Source of the DNA: Moesziomyces globuligerus
Lineage: Eukaryota > Basidiomycota > Ustilaginomycetes > Ustilaginales > Ustilaginaceae
Length of the DNA stretch: 64,000 nt
Assembly (NCBI GenBank): GCA_030849465.1
Contig: JARVLF010000008.1
Coordinates: 124,001-188,000, forward strand
Direction: 5' to 3'
The notes below the pieces were generated by a model that was given only the letters and a program-made list of their open reading frames with translations, did no database searches and was not told the DNA's origin. The position numbers were made by a program, and so were the translations under genes. Positions 48,251 through 59,200 of this stretch are shown in pieces (the stretch's first letter is position 1; each line of letters opens with the position of its first letter).

Positions 48251-51200
48251 CTAGCGACGTACAGATCGAGATCCTTGGTCGAGACTGCCATCGCGGCCGC
48301 TGCTCGAGGTCGAGACATCAGCGCCAGCTCCGGCATCGTGCGCAGGTCGCGGAAGGCGCGAGACGAGAGCACGCTGCTTGCGCGGACTCGTCCAGTTGCG
48401 CTGCGCACGACTCTGGCGGAGCTCATCCACCTTCTGCGCGGCGACGCGGTGGGTGGCTGGAGAGAGGAGCGAGAGCGGCGTATGCGACACTGCGGACGAT
48501 CCGCCCACGAGCTGTCTCGAAGACGTGAGACCCATCCCACCCGCCGTGCGCCTGGAGGCACCAGGACCCGGTAGCACCTGCGTCTGAGCGTGGTTCGTTC
48601 GGATCGGCGCGGCCGTCCGCTTTCCTGCGTCCGAGAGGTCGGGACGAACAGACGTGGCGTTGGTGAGCATCGACGCGTTGATCGTCGACCTCAGTCCGCG
48701 CGGGGCGAGGCTCGAGGCGAGCAAGGACTCGACAATCGAGTCAGCCGAACTCGTCGAGGCCTGCGTCGAGGCCGACTGGTCCGCCTCGTCGCTCTCGCGC
48801 TCGACGCGGCGTCGTTGCGCCTCCCTTTCCAGCTCGGCCTCGGTCGCCTTGCGCTTGCCCTTGTCGCTCTGTCCTCGCGGACTCGCCAGCATACCGCCAA
48901 GCCCGCCGCTGAGACGTGAGATCAACCTCGACGCGCGCGTCATCACCCCTCCATTCTCGCCCTCGTCGGTCGGCACACGTGGCGCCTGGTCGGGTAGCGA
49001 AGGGTAGAGCGGTTCGCGGCCTCCGGCCATGGCGTCACGTGCTGCGCGGCTGGTGGCCTTCTTGAGCAGGCCCACCGCAGGCGTGCTGTGCGCGCCCATC
49101 CGATACGGCGTTCCGAACGACACCCTCCCCTTGCCCTTGGCACCCGGCTGCGCTACGTTCGCCCCGGCCTCGGTGCGATGCATGGCTGGCGTCTCGTCGA
49201 CGCTCCAGTCCAAGTCCTCCGTACGCAGGCTATCGGCCTCGTCACCTTGGCCGCGTGCGAGCGGGTGCAGGCGCAGCGCCTCCGGGTAGCGCTTCTCGAG
49301 CTTGCGCGCGTATTTGCGCTGCAGCGCCTCGAGGCGGTGCGCGAGCTTACTGCGCGCCCACTCGCCGCACTGCTTGTCGAGGGGGATGCGCATCTCGTCG
49401 AGAAAGAGCGCCGCGACCTCGTCCAGGTCGATGTCGAAGAGCGCGTCGACGTACGCGCGCGCCCGGAGCGTCTTGTCCGCCCCGGCCGCCGGCAGCAGAC
49501 GTGTCGAGAGCTTCTGCACGCCGAGCGCAAAGTACTTGTCCAGACGGACCCAGTCGGTGGTCTGCCACACGCGCGCGTCGAGGCTCTCGAGCGCAGGGGC
49601 CTGCAGCGCCGTCGAGAGCCGCGCCTGTCGCGCTGCGCTCCTGCGTCGATGATCCGGCGTCGAGAGACCAGGGAACGAGACGCTATTCCCCGCCATCGTC
49701 GAGTCGTTCGCACGTATCCGCGCTTCAACGAGCGACGGCGAAGCGGCCTCATCGACCCGCGTGCCTGCAGTAGGCGTGGCACGGAATCCCCCCGGAAGGA
49801 ACGGCGTAGCCGGCGAAGCGTTGTGCTGTTGGGAGGCAGGGATGCTTGCGGCTCGGGAGCCGAGCAGGCTCTCTGTGTCCGCGCTGCCCTCGCGGGCGAG
49901 AGCGAGTTCGGCATCCATGAGCAACGTCGTGAGGTCCGCTGCGGCGACCGTGGTACCATCCATCGACTCGATGCGCGACTGCAGAGCCGAGGTGTCTTGG
50001 AGCCTCGTGCCGTGGCGGTCGGCTCGACGGATGGCTTCGACGACGCGCCGCATGCGCTCGCCCGTCGCACTGCCCGCGCCCGACGCATCGCCAAGGTCAC
50101 TGGGCGAGATCCAGCCCTCGTCGACGTACTTGTGGAAGAGCTTGAGGATGGCCGTGGCGCGCGCGGCGGCGCGCGGATCCAGCGACGAGATCTCGACGAT
50201 CGGCGTCGACGTCGGCTGGCCCAGCTTGAGCACGCGGCTGCGCGAGTGCGAGGCATCCGCCATCGTCGTCGCCCCGCTCGCATCCGCCATCGGCTGACGC
50301 AGATGCAGCGTGTGGATCTGCGGCTCGTCCTCCACCAGACTGTGCTCGCTCGCTCGTCCGCCGAGTTCGGTCCCTCGAATCGCGCACCACACTGATCACA
50401 TAGCTGTCGTCCTCCAACCCGCTCTCGACCTCGTCCGACTCGGAACCAGGCTCGTGCGCTTCTTGAGTCAGCGGACTGCGCGCGGTCGATCGTCCGCCTC
50501 GCGTCATGATCGGACTCGCAGAGACCGACGGCGAGGCCGAAGACGACAGGATCACCACGGGCTCCAGCGACTCGCTCTCGTCCTCGTGACGCGAGTGCGT
50601 CGACGACGCATCTTCGTCGCCATCCTCGTCGTCTTGGTCCATCTCCTGCTCCTCCTCCCCGCTCACGTGCTCCTCTTCCTCGTCCGCATCCTCGTCCTCG
50701 TCGCTTCCTTCGCCGAGGCTCGCCGCATCCTCGTCGCTCACCACCGAGCCGGGCGAGTCCGACTGCACGTCCTCGTCGTCCTGCTCGCTTTCCAGCTCGT
50801 CTTGACCCGAGTCGACGTCGCGCGAGGCGCGCGTGCGCACAGAGTCGTCCGCCTCCACGGCCTCCTCGACCGCATCCGCATCGTCGTGCTCGTCGTCGCT
50901 CATGTCGGCCGCCGCGTCGCTGCCGCTCTCCGAGTCGGTGCTCAGCGACAGCCGGCGCACGTGAGCCACGCTGCGCTCCGGTGCCGAGGCGCGGGCGGCG
51001 TGGTATTTGCGTCGGATCGCCTCGTCGTCTTGCTCGTCGTGCTCGGGCGCCTCCAGGACCGAAAGAGTCGAGAGCTCGGACAGGACCGACTCGGCTCGTT
51101 GTAGTACGCTCTCATCTCCTTGATCTCCTTGCTCGTTCTGCTCGCAAGCGTTGAGCGAAGAGAGGCTCGAGAGCTCGGAGGAATCGGCTCGCTGCACTAC

Positions 51201-53672
51201 GCTATCCTCGCCTTGGTCCGCTTCCTGATGCTCGGACGCGTTAGGGAAAGAAAGGTTCGATGGTTCGAATGGCTCTGCTTGCTGCAGTACGCTCTCCTCG
51301 CCTTCGTCGGCTTCCGGATGCTCGGAAGCATCCAGCGATGAAAGGCTCGAGAGATCCGACGACTCGGCCGGCTCAAGGGCGCTCTGGTCTCCTTGGTCTA
51401 CGTCGTCGTGCTCGGATGCACGGAGCGAAGAAAGACTCGAGAGCTCAGAGGACTCGTCTCGCCGGAGCGCGCTCGACTCGCCTTGGTCGGCGCTGGAGTC
51501 AGCGGCCTCGTCTTGTCTGGCTTCGAGGCTAATGTCGGCGTGGGAAGCTGTTTCGCTCTCGGGAGCGGCCATGGAAACATCACGCTCGTCCACATGCTTG
51601 CTCGCACCGGCGTGCTGAAGGCTTTCCTCCGCCACCGCAGAGTCGAGGCTCGTATCGACCGAAACGTCCCCCCGAGCTACCACGGGAATAAGGACGAATG
51701 GATAACGCAACCCGTTGCAATCGGCGTTTGCGGCCATCGAGACATCACCGACGCTTGGCTCTGCTTCGCTAGCCGTTTGATCGAGACTAGCTTCAGCGGC
51801 GACGAGGACGGGGAGCGAGACGTCTACGAGGCTTTCGTCTGCATCGCGACAGACCGAAGCGCGTTCCGCTTCATCGTGCGCGTCCGAGGTGCGGGTGAGG
51901 TCTGCATGCTCGGTGGCGAGCGAGTGGTTGGCAAAGCTGCGCGAAATGTCGCTGATGGTGGATCCATCTGGCTGGTGCTCGACCTCGTCGGGAACGTGCA
52001 CTTCGACCAGCGACGCATGCGCATCCACTTGGGCCTCGTCGTCTTGATCCGAGTCCGAGTCGAATCCGAACGCGGTATGGTCAAAAGGCGCTAGCACGGG
52101 TTGGTCTTGGTCGTCTGCGTCGCCGAGCTCGACCATCACCTCGTCCGTGCTAGCCTGCGTGGCTAACTCGTCCTCGTCAACGCTGTGGATCGGAACAGCT
52201 GGCTGTCTGCCAGACATGCGCGAGTAGAGCGACCGGCTGGACGACGACGCCACCGAAGCCGGACTATCCCCGCGATTCACCGAGGCAAGAGTAGGCAGGG
52301 CCATCGACTGATCGTCGTAATCGTGAGGATAGCCCTCATTCGAATAGTGGACCGAAGTGTCCGAAGGGTCGGAAGTCGTCGAGTGGTGTTGGGAAGGGCG
52401 TTGTTTGGCGCTGGGCGTCTGCTGGTGGTAGACAATGTAGGTGTTGGGGCCTGTGAGAAGGAGTGGATCGTCGCCGGGTGAGTCGGGAAGGCTGGGATGG
52501 TCGCGAGTGAGGTCGGTGACGGGAACCGAGGGAGGAGCCGGCGAAGGCGCGATGGACTTTCGACGCGAACCCCTCGCACGCCTCGCTGCGGTGGATGTAG
52601 AGAGACGACTGATGTCGGAGAGGATGGAGCCCGAGCTCTTGATCGACTCGTCCGAACGATCGGCCGACTGATCAGCGAGAACGGAAGAGGCGCGGACCTG
52701 AGGCGTCCTGGAGCGCGACTGCGATCTGGCGCGCGCGGCGACCGACGAGCGCGGCGGCCGCGGCTTAGCTGGCTCGAGGTAGGTGAACTTGATGGGGCTC
52801 GGAGGCAGCGGCTGATCCCAACCGTTCTGCTTGATCTCGCGCACAAACGTCGCATCCGGCCCGCCGCGTTGGAAGCTGATGAGCTGAATCTCGTCCTCGT
52901 CCTCCTGCTCCTCTTCGTCATCGCTCTCCTCGACCACTTCCGGAAGAGCACGCGTACGCTTGGGGGTTTGGCCGTTCATGCCATCGCTGAGGTCCTCTTC
53001 GTCACTACCGTCCTGATTGCCCGACGTGAGGCGACGCCGGTGAGGCGTGCCGCGCTGACTACGTAGGGGCGTAGAGGGTGCTCGCGCAGTACGAGATGCA
53101 GGTGTGCGTGCAGGAGACGCAGCGGCAGTGCGGCTGCGAGTAGGCGAGGGCGAGACCGGCTCGCGCGGGAGCGCGGCAAGCGCACGTTTGGAGGGGCCCG
53201 GAGTGGAGACCATGGCTTCGGAAGAGCTAGGTGGAGTGGGAAGACCACCTGGTGCGTTGAGGTTGGCCTGGGCGCCGCCCGATGCAGAAGCGGACTTGGC
53301 CGGAGCGATGGAAGTGGGAGAGGACGAGGACGGAGGCGGACGCGAGCGCTGAGCAGCATCTGCTTTGCTGGCGCGGAGCTGCTGGGACTGCTGGAGCGAG
53401 AGAGGCTTGTTGAGCGGAACGATGGCGGAGCGCTTGAAGGGGCTGGGGAGAAAGGCGTTGTCGGCCAAGCGGGACGAGGCGGGGAGACCGACGGTAGGGT
53501 CTGGCAGATTGTAGAGGAAGCTGTTGGAGATGAGCGGCGAGGAGGGCGGCTCGCTCTGCTGCATGGACGCGGAGACGTTGGCGTAGAGCGGGAAGGGGGA
53601 GGCGTTCTCATCGTTCAAGAAGCGATGGCTCGCACTGCGCCGCGATGGCGGTCTCCTTGTTGGAGAGAGCAT
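48251..53672 (-). CDS. Large acidic Ser-rich repeat protein of unknown function (1,779 residues, two exons)
   Basis: Not recognised. Exon 1 50400-53672 (ATG at 53672) and exon 2 48251-50317 overlap as open frames in different phases. An 82-nt GT..AG intron (50318-50399, donor tat|gtgatc, acceptor ccgcag) joins them in phase 0. Two separate genes, or another splice pair, cannot be excluded. Exon 1 encodes a Pro/Ser-rich N-terminus, a block IQLISFQRGGPDATFVREIKQ (about 275-295), long Ser/Asp stretches, five 30-residue repeats (51020-51460) and a strongly acidic tail. Exon 2 encodes helical parts, including LDARVWQTTDWVRLDKYFALG and a following region up to KYARKLEKRYPEAL that looks globular, then basic Ser/Arg-rich sequence. 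No membrane segment. A nuclear or chromosome-associated role would fit but is a guess. Confidence 0.55.
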
Positions 53673-54744
53673 TTGGTGGGTGCAGCGCGTGCAGCGAAAA
53701 CGCTAGAGGAGGAGATGGTGGTAGGTGGAGAGGATTGGCTGTAGCGGGGATGGAGCCTTGCGGGCGGCTGTGTTGACGGCGGGAAGAGAAGATGGGTACG
53801 GGATGAAGTGCGCGAGTCGGCCGTTTGTGCGCTGCTGCTGGTCGATGAAGGGCTTTGCGAATAAGGTTCTGCGCAGCGCCAAGGCTTTGACGCAGAGTTT
53901 GGAGCGAGCCCTGCGCAGGGTGTGTGGCGAGGGTGTGCGCCTGTGTTTGCGCGTGGTGTAGCGCAGAGCTTGTTGCAGGAAGGGGTAGGAGGCGAAGAAG
54001 CAGGGATGATGTCGTGGCGGGGGTTGGACAAGCATGTCGTTGGCATGATCCGAGCACAGCTTGACAGAAGGCTCTCCGCATCATCACACACGCATCCCAG
54101 CTGAGCCCAACACCGACTGCATATCGTACAGTACAGGACTGTATTCTGCGCTGCAGCGCTGCTCCACATCCCAAACCCAAATTTCGACGCGAGACCCTGG
54201 CTTGCGAGCGCGGACCCATCACGTGCAGCCGTCCTCATCGAGCTGTTAGAGCCCGTTCTATGTCACGCTCTCGGATCGGAATTCGCAGATCGTACAAATC
54301 GGCACGATCTTGCTGCATATCGAACAAAATCAATCACGTGCCAGCACATGACCTCGGCCGAGCTTGTTTTTGTGGCCCAAGACAGCGTCCTCGCAGCACA
54401 CCGTGGGCAGCAGTGGGCGACGAGCCTGGCTGTGGGCGCGCGCTTCTTCGTGCCGCCAGCTGGCGACCGGGCGCGCCTCAGAGAGTCTGTCGTGCGCCCA
54501 GCCAGCGCCACTGCCACTCAACAGAGCGAGCCACAGGACCTGAGCTGAGCTAGGCTGGGCTGGGCTGGGCTGGGCTGGGCTGGGCCGAGATCAGCCAGCC
54601 GTCTGGAATCTCTCGGCCAGGGCAGCAGCTGATGGGCATCGGTCGCTGCGACAGCGCAGTCGGCGAGCGCCAGAGCCAGAGCCAAGTTGGTCACAAGCGT
54701 CGGCCACACTCGTCCCTCCTTCCTCACCATCAAGACTATCCAAA
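53673..54744. promoter_or_regulatory. Divergent upstream region of the acidic repeat protein and RPS26
   Basis: 1.07 kb. Frames antisense to the first half read open but lack conserved features and probably belong to the 5' leader of the acidic-protein gene. Closest to RPS26 lies a pentamer repeat (54553-54585). Confidence 0.5.
54553..54585. repeat. Pentanucleotide repeat (ggctg), about 6 copies
   Basis: A perfect ggctg array, 160-190 bp before the RPS26 ATG. Confidence 0.9.
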
Positions 54745-55976
54745 ATGACCAAGAAGAGACGATCCGGCGGGTAAGTCATCAGCATCATCTCGCACCTCGC
54801 TCCATCGCAACACGCATCGCATCGCACTTCGCATCAGAACAAGCCGCACCAGCACAGAGTATCGTCGCCATCGCCATCACCATGCACACTCAATCATAAT
54901 CCGAACAACACGGCGCGGACATCATACCCCGCCCGACTCCGACCCAGCACATTCACGTAAAAATCGTCTGAGTCTACACTCAATCGACACCGCACCGCAG
55001 AGCACGTGCGACTGCGAGGGTAGATGGCATTTCGACCGCACGCGCACTTCGATGAAACCGACCGAAAACCTAGATGAATCAAGATCGATACATCTTGATG
55101 CCGAACGTCTGCATTCGTCTACAATGTCAGGCGATTCTGATTGGACCCCGCACAGCGACAGATGGGCTCGCAGAAGGTCCAGACCTGGCAGCTGCCTGCG
55201 AGAATCAATCGACATGGCAGAGCAGTCAGTAGCTCTCACTACTGGTCCAAGCACACCTGCAGCCATCGCACTGTCTTCCACCGCCTTCCCGCGACTCTGC
55301 ACGCGCACGCCCGCCACGCCTTTTTCCAACCTCCCAGAGGCCCAGTGCATACCTCGCCGCTGTCTAACGACGAGTAGGACCGACCTACCTCCGCGTCCTC
55401 TCACGCTCGACCTGAGTGACTTGTTCTGCACCGATTCTGGTGCTTGCCGACCCATTCGGATCAAAGCAACATAGCGATGTCGTTGCGATGGATCCAGCTT
55501 GCAGCAATTCATCAGTCGGTCGCAAACATGCTCACACGCGCCTTTTGCTTCCCCCCACAGCCGCAACAAGTCCGGCCGAGGCCACGTTACCTTTGTGCGA
55601 TGCTCCAACTGTGCTCGCGCCGTCCCCAAGGACAAGGCCATCAAGCGATTCACCGTCCGCAACATTGTTGAGGCCGCTGCCATCCGTGACTTGTCCGAGG
55701 CTTCCGTCTACCAGGGTAAGCACCTCGTCCGTCCAACTCTCTTGTCTCTCGTCAACCCGTACTGACTTTGGTGCGTTCGCTTTTGCAGAGTACGCTCTTC
55801 CCAAGCTGTACATCAAGGTGGTCTACTGTGTCTCGTGCGCCATCCACGCCCACATTGTGCGTGTCCGTTCGCGCGTCGGCCGCCGCAACCGTCTGCCGCC
55901 CCCCCGCGTTCGCTACAACAAGGACGGCAAGAAGATCAACCCCGCCGTCGCTCAGCTCCAGGCCAACCGTGCCTAA
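54745..55976 (+). CDS. RPS26: Ribosomal protein S26 (eS26)
   Basis: Component of the 40S head/platform near the mRNA exit channel, assembled late. Three exons: 54745-54770, 55561-55715 and 55789-55976. Introns are 790 nt (gtaagt...ccacag) and 73 nt (gtaagc...tgcag). The product is 122 residues, the usual length. The sequence starts [18 protein letters not shown]; the zinc-binding cysteines are C23/C26 (RCSNC) and C74/C77 (YCVSC). YALPKLYIK and [16 protein letters not shown] are family blocks. The first exon codes only eight full residues, a common plan for fungal ribosomal protein genes with a long regulatory first intron. It is convergent with CFT1 across 308 bp. Confidence 0.98.
54771..55560 (+). 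other. Long first intron of RPS26 with a perfect 8-bp hairpin
   Basis: At 790 nt this is about ten times the usual intron length in the window. Positions 55078-55099 form an 8-bp perfect inverted repeat around a 6-nt loop. I looked for box C/D and H/ACA snoRNA signatures and found no convincing pair of boxes. Confidence 0.7.
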
Positions 55977-56284
55977 GCTCCTCGTCGCGCCATCTCCCTT
56001 GTCGTTCTGTAGCCATCCATGTACATTCCCACCCCCTTTCGCGCTTCCCTCTGACGTCCCTCCGTGGGCCGATGCAGGCGAGGCGTTAAAATCTCTAGCC
56101 GACGCATGAGGTCTCCATGCCACATGCGGACGGTGGAGTCGCACATGCACACACACCACCCAAAAAATCACATTTCTCCCTCAGCTATCCCTGCCGCTGT
56201 TCCGAGGTTTCGTTTTGCACGACGACGCTGAGAGTGGAGAGCGTGATGTTGATTGCAGTGCATGGGAGGCAAGACGAGGAGAGT
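55977..56284. other. Convergent 3' regions of RPS26 and CFT1
   Basis: 308 bp between stop codons; nothing else was recognised. Confidence 0.5.
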
Positions 56285-59200
56285 TTAGACGGGCTCAAAG
56301 CCGAGGCGGAGACGGAGGAGGTCTTTGAGGATGAGCTGGACGCGTTTGTGTTCGGACTGGAGACGCGCGTGTTCGATCGAGGCCAAGTCGTGTTGCTCTT
56401 CGTCGTCGTCGATCGTCTCTGGGTTTGCTTGATCTGTCTCTTGGTGCTCGGTGGAGTCTTTGGGGGGAGTCTTGCGTTTGCGCGAGGGTTTGATCTGATC
56501 CAATCCATCAAAGAGGCCGGAAAGCGTTCGAACCGCTTCGAGCATCTTGGGTCTAGAGAGGTAGAGGAACTTGTCGAGCAGTCTGGCATCCAATACACCT
56601 TTGGCCAGGGCTCGGGGGACAAAGTCGTTTCTTACGGCGCGGAAGGCGCGCGGATTGAGCGCGGCAGTATGCAGCACCGACCTGACCAACTGACCCTGCA
56701 GCAGATGCAGCCTCCTCGCCACGCGCTCCTCGGTCGCCGCCAACGCCTCGAGCGCTCCATTCGCCTTTGCCAGCAACAACCTACTCCGCCCCTCCTCGCG
56801 ACCCCGCAGCTCCGAGTCGGACAACCATCGTCCGCGACACACGCTCGCACCCACCGCTGCCGACGCGGTCTGGAACTCGCTACGCAGCAACAGCCGATGT
56901 CCACCCAAGGTCGTCGACACATGCGGAGCGTATTCGTACAACCGAATCACCCCCGCCAAAGTGCCAAAGCCAGAAATTCCCCCCAGAGTCTCGACGCTCG
57001 TCGAGACGAGCGAAAGCCGATCGTTGTAGACGAGGAAATGACCCAGGTTCGCATGGTGGTCGTGGATCTCGCGACCGAGATCCACGAACCGATACGGTTC
57101 CTCCTGGAACGCGAGCAGGTGGAGCGACTTCTTGGCGTCGCTGAGCAGCACGAGGTTCTTGAGCACGCGCATGCTCGTAATGTAGAACGGACCGTCGAGG
57201 AAGGCGACCGAGATGAGCCACTCCTCCTTCTCGAGCGCGCGCACGTACAGCTTCTGCCCACACGTGCTGAGCAGCAGACCATTGAGTTCGGCCACCGCCG
57301 TCACGGGCGCGCGCGAGTCGTCGCGACAGATCAACTTCAACCGCAAATCGCGCCCGAGCTGATACTTGCCCGCAACGACCTCGATGACCTCGAACAGATA
57401 CACCGCACCTTTGGCCGTGCGGTCTTCGCCGTGGAACGTCGTCGTGCCTGCGGCGACAAACTGCTTCCGCCCCGAGACGGTGCTCGGCGCATCGAGACGC
57501 ACGATCTCGAGCGCGGTCACCGTCTCGTTGGCCTCGAACTCGAATCCGTCCGCTGCCGTCGTCCGGTCCTCGTCGATGAAGAGCTCGAGCGCTCCGCGCT
57601 TGCCCGCGCTCGGGTGCGCAGCTTCGTTGGCTTCGTCCACCTCGTTGCCCGTCCGGATCGGCTCGCCATCATCGTCGAATAGCACGAACCGACACGGCTG
57701 CACAGAAGCAGCCACCACGGTATGCGTCGCATCGTGCGCGACGACCTGGGTGTATTCGCGCCCCGTGCGGATGACCGACGACATCCACGACGTCGTCGAG
57801 TACAGTCCCTCCGGTACCCGCCCCAGCCACAGCCGCCCCGCCCGATCGCAGTACGCGTACTCGGCCAGACCGGCAGTAGCCGGCAGCGAGGCAGCGCACG
57901 CGAGATCACCATCGGCCCAGTCGAGCACTCGATAACCGGCCTCGTGCGTCCAGCAGAGTACGCTCGCCTGCGCCTCGCGTCCGCCTCCGTGCAGCACGAG
58001 CGCATTCGCCTCCACCGCCTGCACCCCACCCCGCCGATCCGCACCGATCGGGATGGCGAACGGCTCGAGCTGCACCGCGCCAACGCGGTAGCCTACAGGC
58101 GAGGTCCCATTGGCCTCAAACACCCGCGCCCCCGAGACCGCCAACACCTGCACATGCACCTTGTTGAACGTCAGCCCCATCGCCCTCGCCGCTTGCGAGT
58201 CGTCGCTGACCGACGCCTGGATCTTGCGCAGCTCGTCCGGCGACGCAAAGGCGTTGCTACGGTAGACGCTCACAAAGTGGTCCGTCGTCAGCGAGACGAT
58301 GCTCAGCATGTCGCCGACGTGGCATGCACGCGCATCCGCCAGCTCCGCCACCTGCTCGCGCGCCAGCTCGCCGTGCCCACGCTCCTCGTACCGCAGCCGC
58401 TGCGGCTGCGCCGCCAGACTCGCGTTCTTCCACACCAGCTCCAGCCCCGGCAGCGTCCAGATGCGCGTCGCCCCCTCGGCATCCAGTGCAAACAGATACG
58501 CCGCTGCCACCACCTCCGCATCCTCGCTCTGCTTTCCGTTCACACCCGCGTCGTTGCCGTTCGCGCCGCTGGCCAGTTCGTCGTCGCCGTAGTCGACCTC
58601 TTCGTCGTCCGCGTCGAGCGACGTCAACGTACGCGCAGTCGGAGGCAGCGGCGCGTTCGCATCGCTGCCTGCTTCGGCGTGGCGCGACGCCCGGTTGCGG
58701 CGCAGCGCGAGCTCGACGTGGCCGTACGTGTCGCGGAAGACGTTGGCGGCCACGATCGCCGCAGCGCCGTCCTGCGCCGTGGCGAGGTCGATGCGCGTGA
58801 ACTCGGCCGCGTCGATGTGGTAGCCGTAGACGAGCGTCTCGCCGTCGGCCGTGTGCAGCACAGCATACTGCTGCGCATCCACGCTCGCACGCACCACCGG
58901 CGGCCCGGACAGCGCGATCTCGTGCAGCACCTCGCACGAGCTCGCCGACAGCACCTGCAGACTCGTCGCCGTGATGCGAGCAACCTGACCACCTCCGAGA
59001 AGCTCGCCGGCGCTCAGCGTCGCGCCGCCGCGCAGATCGATGTGGCCCGAGCTCGGCTGTGCCTCGGCCGTGCTGCCGACCTTGACGGTGGTGACGAACG
59101 CGATCGACGTGTCGCGCTCCGCGTCCGAGGCGATCATCCGCACACCCCCGCCGGCCTCGGTACCGACTGCAAAGATCTTGGAGTACTTGAACGAGGTGGG

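Noticed and set aside
53608..54238. Two overlapping minus frames of about 205 codons upstream of the acidic repeat protein
   Set aside because: They overlap the start of a longer frame, have no motif and look like 5' leader sequence.
54771..55560. Box C/D snoRNA in the RPS26 intron
   Set aside because: Candidate gatgaa and ctga strings are present, but no properly spaced RUGAUGA/CUGA pair with a terminal stem.
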